Assembly (NCBI GenBank): GCA_020049615.1
Contig: JAIFKN010000220.1
Location: forward strand, 1-5,677
Reading direction: 5' to 3'
From: a bacterium
GTDB taxonomy: Bacteria > Planctomycetota > UBA11346
DNA: 5,677 nt
Shown here piece by piece: positions 1-4,514 of this stretch (the first letter of the stretch is position 1; each line of letters opens with the position of its first letter). The notes under the pieces are model-generated. The model ran no database searches. It saw nothing but the letters and a program-made list of their open reading frames with translations, and was not told where the DNA came from. Made by a program: the position numbers and the translations under genes.

Positions 1-417
1 GTCGCTGGCGAGCAGCGCCGGCAGCAGCTGTGCGGCCGGCACCGGCAGGGCGGCGGCGAGGCGGGCGGCGCCACGTCGGCTGGCCGGATCGCCATCGCCC
101 AGCCGCGCCAGCAGGTCATCGGCCGTCCACGCCTTGGCTGCCTCGGCGAGGGCCGGACCTGAGGCGGGCAGGCGCAAAGCCTCAGCCGGATCGGCTGTTT
201 CAGCAGCCGCAAGCGCAGCCGCGAGCAGGCAGGAGACCAATCTGAAAATCGCAGTCGAAGGGACAGGAGGCACAGAGGCACAGAGACTCGAAGAGGATCG
301 ACATGGCCACATCTTCGCTCTCAGGGCGGATATGCAGAGGGGGAAGGAAGCTTCCCCTCCTGCGAATCTCTGCGTCTCTGTGCCTCCTGTGCATCGAATC
401 TCCAGAATAGGGCTCAT
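1..417 (-). CDS. Exported HEAT-repeat-like protein, 3' end beyond the window
   Basis: 139 codons are open from ATG (417-415) to the left edge with no stop. The ATG overlaps the TGA of the thioredoxin-like gene (ATGA) and has GGAGG seven bases upstream, so I chose it as the start. Residues 1 to about 57 are translated from the palindromic repeat. A signal-peptide-like stretch follows (about 58-73, FRLVSCLLAAALAAAETA), so the functional N-terminus may begin there. Near-cognate alternatives are GTG at 273 and TTG at 240; neither has a visible Shine-Dalgarno. Residues about 99-137 (DDLLARLGDGDPASRRGAAR, then LPVPAAQLLPALL) look like one amphipathic HEAT helix pair, suggesting a protein-protein scaffold outside the cytoplasm. 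I infer this from helix pattern alone, as the rest of the protein is missing. It is the last visible gene of the minus-strand operon, and its partner upstream also ends in a HEAT-like tail. Confidence 0.66.
   Translation of the reverse strand, partial: MSPILEIRCTGGTETQRFAGGEASFPLCISALRAKMWPCRSSSSLCASVPPVPSTAIFRLVSCLLAAALAAAETADPAEALRLPASGPALAEAAKAWTADDLLARLGDGDPASRRGAARLAAALPVPAAQLLPALLASD
248..417. repeat. Palindromic repeat element, copy 1 (170 nt), inside the N-terminus of the HEAT-like gene
   Basis: Inverted arms lie at 263-290 and 363-390; 25 of 28 positions match when one arm is reverse-complemented, and two of the three differences are G-U wobbles in the minus-strand RNA. The arms have the ACAGGAGGCACAGAG pattern. 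A nested hairpin (GGGGAAG 340-346, loop GAAG, CTTCCCC 351-357) sits in the loop. Copy 2 at 1763-1899 shares both outer boundaries: ATGAGCCC at the gene-start side and TTCGACTGYGAT at the signal-peptide side (minus-strand reading). Copy 1 is 33 nt longer in its centre. CACAGAG-type palindromes of this look recur, as I recall, between genes of Planctomycetota and some other bacteria. No transposase is present, so it resembles a REP/MITE-like non-autonomous element. Confidence 0.85.
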
Positions 418-1148
418 GGCGGGGCCTCCATGGCCGTACGCCACGCCTTGGCCTGGGCCTCGCGCAAGTCGGGGTCGGCGAAGGCGTCATAGCCGTGCGT
501 CTCGTCGCTGTCGCCGGCCAGGGTGGCGGCTGCGTCGCAGCGCACCGACAGGCGCACGTCGACGAGGAGCGGCCACAGCAGCGCCCGCGCCTCTCGCCGG
601 GAGGCGAGGGCGCCGCGCACCGCCGCACGCATGCCGGCGGGGCCGTGGCCGAGCATCGCCGCCAGCTGCGTCCGCCCCTCTTCGCTCGCGGCCATGGCGA
701 CGGGGTCGATGCGTCGGGACAGGACGCTGGCCTGGCCGGCCTGGCTGTCGCCGTTGAGGGACAGCACGCGCAGGGTGGTCGCAAGATCCTCGGGCTTGAG
801 GTAGCCGCCGACCCGGCGCACCTCCTTGCCGGCGCGGTTGATCAGCACGAGGGTGGGGAAGCTGCGCACGCCCAGCAGGGCTGCGAGATCGGGCCGTTGG
901 GCCGCGTCGAGCACGGTCAGCACCACTTCGTTGGCCGACCGCAGCACGGCCGGTGCGCTCGACGACTCCTCGATCATGCGATGGCACCAGCCGCACGACG
1001 GGTGGCTGACCAGCACGGCGAGCGGCCGCGGTCCGGCGGCGTCGCGGGCCAGGGCGGCGGCGGCCTCGACATCGCGGCGCCATGGCCCCTCGTCCTCGGC
1101 GGCGAACAGGCAGACCGTCAATAGCAGCAGGGGGGCGAATCTCATCAT
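414..1148 (-). CDS. Exported thioredoxin-fold protein (CGWC) with HEAT-like C-terminal tail
   Basis: 244 residues. The N-terminus (MMRFAPLLLLTVCLFAAEDE) is a short signal peptide, probably cleaved near AA|ED. The thioredoxin-like domain spans about 25-130: a strand (LAVLVSHPS), then CGWC at 52-55 followed by H56, and the cis-proline loop SFPT with P98. The spacing and short form suit the thioredoxin_7/DsbD C-terminal-like group, so a periplasmic or envelope disulfide reductase or isomerase role is likely, substrate unknown. Residues about 170-240 (AAVRGALASRREARALL, then DVRLSVRCDAAATLAGDSDE) look like a HEAT pair. They end in a GYDAFADPDLREAQAKAW segment resembling the GYDP...W motif I remember at the ends of planctomycetal HEAT proteins. 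The start overlaps the TGA of the displaced DUF4159 tail as ATGATGA, so either ATG could be used (1148 or 1145). Its own TGA overlaps the next gene's ATG. An upstream extension in this frame is only a shadow of the DUF4159 gene. Confidence 0.87.
   Translation of the reverse strand: MMRFAPLLLLTVCLFAAEDEGPWRRDVEAAAALARDAAGPRPLAVLVSHPSCGWCHRMIEESSSAPAVLRSANEVVLTVLDAAQRPDLAALLGVRSFPTLVLINRAGKEVRRVGGYLKPEDLATTLRVLSLNGDSQAGQASVLSRRIDPVAMAASEEGRTQLAAMLGHGPAGMRAAVRGALASRREARALLWPLLVDVRLSVRCDAAATLAGDSDETHGYDAFADPDLREAQAKAWRTAMEAPP
425..429 (-). promoter_or_regulatory. Shine-Dalgarno for the HEAT-like gene
   Basis: GGAGG on the minus strand, seven bases before the ATG at 417-415 and lying inside the last codons of the thioredoxin-like gene. 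It supports initiation at the ATGA overlap, upstream of the repeat, rather than at a non-ATG codon just before the signal peptide. Confidence 0.6.
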
Positions 1149-1290
1149 TCGACCAAGGCGTAGATCAGGACGTTGGCGACGATCTCCTCGGCCGCCTTCA
1201 CCTCGTTGCCGCCACAGCAGCAGCAGCCCTGGGTGTGGGCGGTGTCGTTGAGACCCTCCGGGGAGAACAGGCAGACCAGAACGAGGCGGT
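1145..1290 (-). pseudogene. Displaced C-terminus of the DUF4159 protein, out of frame
   Basis: Reading the minus strand in the frame that ends with TGA at 1147-1145 gives RLVLVCLFSPEGLND, then TAHTQGCCCCGGNE, then KAAEEIVANVLIYALVE. This is what I expect at the end of a DUF4159 protein: a strand, the LNDTAH and four-cysteine CCCCGGNE segment, and a final amphipathic helix. It lacks its own start and lies one base out of frame with the main DUF4159 reading frame (1899-1198). The joint must fall between about 1310 and 1287. One extra C, either in the six-C run (plus-strand G 1305-1310) or at ACC (1290-1288), would restore a continuous protein of about 250 residues. The TGA then overlaps the thioredoxin-like ATG in ATGATGA, which fits the tight packing of this operon. 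The tail's integrity suggests a recent mutation, a sequencing or assembly error, or less likely a programmed frameshift. Confidence 0.78.
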
Positions 1291-1899
1291 GCCGCCGTGC
1301 GACAGGGGGGCGGCTGAGATCGGGAACAAGGTCTTGAAGATGGCGTGGTCAAGGCCGATTTCGGCGAGGCAGCCGGATCCGAAGATCTGCTCCATCTCGG
1401 TGGTGAAGCTGGCGTTCCACTGCTGCGAGGAGCAGCCGGCGCTCGCCAGCAGGAAGCCGCCGGTCGAAAGCCAGGTCTTGAGGTTGGCGCGCTCTTCCGG
1501 CGTGAGACGGAAGGGTTCCTGGCCGTTCATCACCACGAACGGCACCGAGGCGAGATCGGCTGGATCGGCCAAACGAACGCCGCGCATGCGTGTCGCCGCG
1601 TCGATGCCGGCCTCGGCCTTGACCGTGGTCAGGAAGCGGTCGGAGAAGCACACCGAGGTCTTGTCCCCGGCGTAGGTCAGGTTGCCGACCTCGATGCGTC
1701 GCGGTTCGGCGGACCAGGCGCAGATCACGGCCAGCGCAAGCAGCACCAGCCGTACACAGCAGATCACAGTCGAATTCACAGGAGACACGGAGACACAGAG
1801 CCTTGAGGAGGTTCGCATGTGCGAAGTCGAGGCATCCTCTCCTTCGAACCTCTGTGTCTCTGTGCCTCCTGTGGATCGAAACGCTGGCTTCGGGCTCAT
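1198..1899 (-). CDS. DUF4159 domain protein, C-terminus lost to a frameshift
   Basis: 233 residues as encoded. ATG 1899-1897 overlaps the TGA of the 872-residue gene; only a weak GGAAG lies four bases upstream. Residues 1-46 are repeat-encoded, and a signal-peptide-like segment follows (about 49-64, VRLVLLALAVICAWSAEP). GTG at 1767 would give a normal signal peptide but has no Shine-Dalgarno. The mature part fits DUF4159: GNLTYAGDKTSVCFSDRFL (72-90), PFVVMNGQEPFRLTPEERAN (120-139), LKTWLSTGGFLLASAGCSS (140-158), then FTTEMEQIFG and DHAIFKTLFPIS. The family has a Rossmann/amidotransferase-like core and occurs beside MoxR/VWA genes; its biochemical role is not established to my knowledge. From about residue 200-204 the frame departs: the last 29 or so residues (ASFWSACSPRRVSTTPPTPR...) are low-complexity out-of-frame sequence. 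The true tail is in the frame at 1290-1145. The product as written would lack the conserved cysteine cluster. Confidence 0.85.
   Translation of the reverse strand: MSPKPAFRSTGGTETQRFEGEDASTSHMRTSSRLCVSVSPVNSTVICCVRLVLLALAVICAWSAEPRRIEVGNLTYAGDKTSVCFSDRFLTTVKAEAGIDAATRMRGVRLADPADLASVPFVVMNGQEPFRLTPEERANLKTWLSTGGFLLASAGCSSQQWNASFTTEMEQIFGSGCLAEIGLDHAIFKTLFPISAAPLSHGGTASFWSACSPRRVSTTPPTPRAAAAVAATR
1763..1899. repeat. Palindromic repeat element, copy 2 (137 nt), inside the N-terminus of the DUF4159 gene
   Basis: Inverted arms lie at 1777-1800 and 1850-1873; 22 of 24 positions match on reverse complement (CACAGGAGACACGGAG type). The loop holds a smaller palindrome, TTCGCA (1812-1817) with TGCGAA (1820-1825). 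GAGGTTCG (1808-1815) can alternatively pair with CGAACCTC (1845-1852). On the minus strand it starts at the ATGAGCCC of the stop/start overlap and ends at TTCGACTGTGAT, the same two boundaries as copy 1. It is open in the frame of the DUF4159 gene. There is no T-tract after the stem, so it is not an obvious terminator. Confidence 0.85.
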
Positions 1900-4514
1900 G
1901 GTGCTTCCAATGTCTTGAAGTAGGTCTCGACCAGCCGGCGTTCCTCGCTGCCCAGGGTGCTGCGGGTGGCGCCGGAGCCGCGGGCGTTGCCCGCCTTGCG
2001 CACCGCGCGGCCGAGACCGCTGGCTGAACCGGAGGCGGCCATGGCGCCGATCGGATCGCCGCCGTCGCGGCTGTGCTCGCCGCCCAGGTCGCCGAGGTTC
2101 TCAGGGCCATAGAGGTCGGAGCTGGCGCTGGGCAGCGAGCCGCCGAGGTCGTCGCCGCCATAGCCGAGCCACATGCCCATGCCGGACGAGCCGCGACCGC
2201 CCAGCCCCCACATCCCGGCGGCCAGGCCCAGTCCGCCGAGGTCGTTGCCGAACTTGTCGCTCCAGCCCATGCCCATGCAGGCGCCGCCGGCGCAGGCGCC
2301 GCCGCAGCGTCCGATCTGCGGCAGCAGGCCGAGCAGCCGGTCGCGGGCCTCGCTGGCCAGGCGGTGCGCTTCGCGGCCGTCGCCGGCGCGGGCGGCGGCT
2401 GCCGAACGCTGCTTCAGCTCCTGGGCGCCGCTGTCCTCCAGCATCTTCAGCAGGCGCTCCATCTCGGCGGTTTCGCGCGGCAGGTTGCCGCGTTCGCGTT
2501 CGATCCATGCCCGCGCCAGCTCGCGCCAGGTGCCCAGCTCCTGGGCGAGCAGCTCCTCCTGCTGGCCGAGTTCGGACAGGCGCAGCAGGTCGCCGTCGGT
2601 CGGCCGGCGGTGGCCACCCAGCGGCAGCAGGCGCTCGACCGTGTTCTGCTCGGCGTCGGCGAGCTGGCCGAGGCGGCGGGCGAGGTCGGCGCCGCGGGCG
2701 CGTCGGGTCAGCTCGGCGAGATCCTTGGCCAGGGCTGCGGCATCCCAGCTCGGACGCTTGCCCTCGGCGAACTCGCGTGCCGCCTTGGCGATCGCGTCCT
2801 GCAGGTCGGGCTCGACGCGGAACAGCGGTTTCGGCCGCTTCATCGCCTCGACCTTGGCGGCCAGGGCGTCGGCCCGCGCCTCCAGCTCCTTGAGCTTGCG
2901 GTCGAGCTCGTCGCCCGGCGGCATGGTCTTCTTCAGTTCGTCGCGCAGCTTCTGCAGTTCGGCCAGCTCGCCGACCAGCGGCCTGTATTTCATCTCCAGG
3001 GCCGAGCCGTCGAGGCGTTGCAGCAGGAAGCTGTTGTACTCGTCCCAGGTCACCACCTGGACGCGGCGCAGGGCCACCGCCGAGGGCTTGCCCGGCCGGC
3101 CGTCGGCCTGCACCACGGGGTCGCTGTCGCGCACCACCGCCGACAGCGCGATGATGTCGCCGGGGTCGGCTCCCAGCCGGGTGAGATCGAGCGCGCCGCG
3201 CCATTCCCAGGTGCGGTCCGTGGGCGTCGCCGCCGCCGCGGTCGGCACCGGCAGGCCGTTGACCTCGCGGGCGCGCAACGCAGCGGACAGGCCGAGATCG
3301 TCGGAGCCGACGGCGCGGAAGGGGACGATGCTGTCGGGCGTGGCGTAGGCGTCGCGGGACGGCTCGGCGAAGTCGGCACGCGGCGCCTGGTCGGCGCGCG
3401 GCGACAGGCGCAGCGGCTCCTCGGTCTCGCCGATCGCCCCGTCGCCGGCCTCCAGGCGCAGGCGCCACAGGCCGGGCCGGGCCGGCAGGACGGCGGCGCC
3501 GTCGACCAGCGGCAGGCGCGTCCACGCTCCGGCGTCGCACGCTAGCAGCACGGCGGCGAGCGGCCGGTTGGCGGTTGGCACCAGGCGCAACGAGGCGCCG
3601 GTCAGGGCGTCGAGCTGGGCCTGCTCGCCATGGCGCAGGCGGCGTTCGCTGGGCGGCAGCCTGGCGTAGGCCGGCTGGTCGAGGCGCAGGTCGAGGCTGA
3701 CCAGCTCGGGCAGCGGATCGATCGCCAGGGCGTGGCGGTGGGTGCGCGTGCCGCCGCCTTCGGCCCACAGCAGCAGCGGCCGTTCGACCCGCGCGACCTC
3801 GGCGGCCCAGCGCTGCGGTCCGACCGGGAACATCGCCAGCCGCGACTCGCGGCCGTCGTCGCGCACCACCAGGACCGGGGCGGCGCAGGCGCGGCCCTCG
3901 GCGGCGACCTCGACCCGGGCGGCGTGGCGGGCGCGCACGCGGTCGGGCACCCCGGCCCAGACCAGGGTGGTCGGGCTCCACGGCGGGTGGTCGCCGAGCG
4001 GGTCGCTCCAACGCGCGAAGACGATGCCGGCGAGGCGCGGCGCCATCGCCCAGGTCAGAGCGATGATCGCCAGGCCGGCAAGCGTCAGGACCAGCCAGCG
4101 CGGGGCGCGCGAGCGCGGCAGCCGCGCCGTAACGCCGTCGAGCGGCAGGCGGGCGGCGAGCTGGCTGGCGGCGGCGAGGGCGAGCTGGTCGCTGCGCCGG
4201 GCAAGTTCGAGGGCCTGGGCGAGCGTGCGCTGGCCGTCGCCGCAGGCGGCTTCGACGGCGCGCACCGCGGCGTCGCCCTGCGGGGCCAGGCCGCGCCAGC
4301 GCAGTGCCAACGCGGCGAGACCAGCTGGCGCCGCGGCCAGCCACAGCCAGCCGACCGCCTGGCGCACCCGGTCGCCCAGGGCGAGGGCGGCGTCGGCGGC
4401 GCCGAGCACGATGGCGGCGGCGACCAGCAGGGCGGCGAGCGCCGCGCACCACGCGGCGGCGCGGCGCGAGCGGATCACCGCCTGGGCGTTGCGGACGGCT
4501 TCAGACGCGTCCAT
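1896..4514 (-). CDS. DUF4175-like large membrane protein with coiled coil and Gly-rich tail
   Basis: 872 residues. Start ATG 4514-4512 has GAAGGA six bases upstream and overlaps the preceding gene by 14 nt. Order of parts: three hydrophobic segments (about 21-45, 53-71, 140-158); an extracytoplasmic-looking beta-rich region (about 180-490) with repeated strand patterns such as VSLDLRLDQPAY, LWRLRLEAGDG and PFRAVGSDDLGLS; a charged alpha-helical, probably coiled-coil region (about 490-730, LQKLRDELKK, LDRKLKELEARADALAAKVE); a Gly/Met/Ser-rich stretch (about 735-835) with the cysteine cluster CGGACAGGAC (737-746); and a closing motif SEERRLVETYFKTLEAP. This order and the closing EERRxVxxYF motif match the large DUF4175-like proteins I recall in planctomycetal MoxR/BatA-type clusters. 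Function is unknown; a membrane-anchored structural or adaptor role is inference. Its TGA overlaps the ATG of the DUF4159 gene. Confidence 0.87.
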   Translation of the reverse strand: MDASEAVRNAQAVIRSRRAAAWCAALAALLVAAAIVLGAADAALALGDRVRQAVGWLWLAAAPAGLAALALRWRGLAPQGDAAVRAVEAACGDGQRTLAQALELARRSDQLALAAASQLAARLPLDGVTARLPRSRAPRWLVLTLAGLAIIALTWAMAPRLAGIVFARWSDPLGDHPPWSPTTLVWAGVPDRVRARHAARVEVAAEGRACAAPVLVVRDDGRESRLAMFPVGPQRWAAEVARVERPLLLWAEGGGTRTHRHALAIDPLPELVSLDLRLDQPAYARLPPSERRLRHGEQAQLDALTGASLRLVPTANRPLAAVLLACDAGAWTRLPLVDGAAVLPARPGLWRLRLEAGDGAIGETEEPLRLSPRADQAPRADFAEPSRDAYATPDSIVPFRAVGSDDLGLSAALRAREVNGLPVPTAAAATPTDRTWEWRGALDLTRLGADPGDIIALSAVVRDSDPVVQADGRPGKPSAVALRRVQVVTWDEYNSFLLQRLDGSALEMKYRPLVGELAELQKLRDELKKTMPPGDELDRKLKELEARADALAAKVEAMKRPKPLFRVEPDLQDAIAKAAREFAEGKRPSWDAAALAKDLAELTRRARGADLARRLGQLADAEQNTVERLLPLGGHRRPTDGDLLRLSELGQQEELLAQELGTWRELARAWIERERGNLPRETAEMERLLKMLEDSGAQELKQRSAAAARAGDGREAHRLASEARDRLLGLLPQIGRCGGACAGGACMGMGWSDKFGNDLGGLGLAAGMWGLGGRGSSGMGMWLGYGGDDLGGSLPSASSDLYGPENLGDLGGEHSRDGGDPIGAMAASGSASGLGRAVRKAGNARGSGATRSTLGSEERRLVETYFKTLEAP

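Noticed and set aside
184..244. Lipobox-like LVSC in the signal segment of the HEAT-like protein
   Set aside because: The cysteine precedes most of the hydrophobic stretch instead of following it, so lipoprotein processing there is unlikely.
134..757. Plus-strand frames across repeat copy 1 and the end of the thioredoxin-like gene
   Set aside because: No domain, no ribosome binding site of note, and antisense to a recognisable thioredoxin-fold gene.
1287..1310. Programmed -1 frameshifting in the DUF4159 gene
   Set aside because: No X XXY YYZ slippery heptamer fits the zero-frame codons here; a simple indel or sequencing error is the more economical reading, though not excluded.
1777..1873. 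Palindromes as rho-independent terminators
   Set aside because: Neither copy is followed by a run of T in the transcript direction, and both sit inside tightly coupled operon junctions.
1349..2161. Minus-strand frame of 270 codons covering repeat copy 2, with a SIHRRHRDTEVRRRG stretch
   Set aside because: It is out of frame with both flanking genes; RRHRDTE-type peptides are just another reading of the palindrome arms.
2073..3545. Long plus-strand open frame (490 codons) and other plus-strand frames across 3630-5001
   Set aside because: They lie opposite well-supported minus-strand genes, translate to Ala/Arg/Gly/Gln-rich sequence without domains, and are expected by chance at this GC content.
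2101..4452. Second long minus-strand frame (783 codons) within the DUF4175-like gene
   Set aside because: It is an Arg/Pro/Ala-rich shadow of the 872-residue frame, which has membrane segments, coiled coil, a Shine-Dalgarno and operon overlaps.
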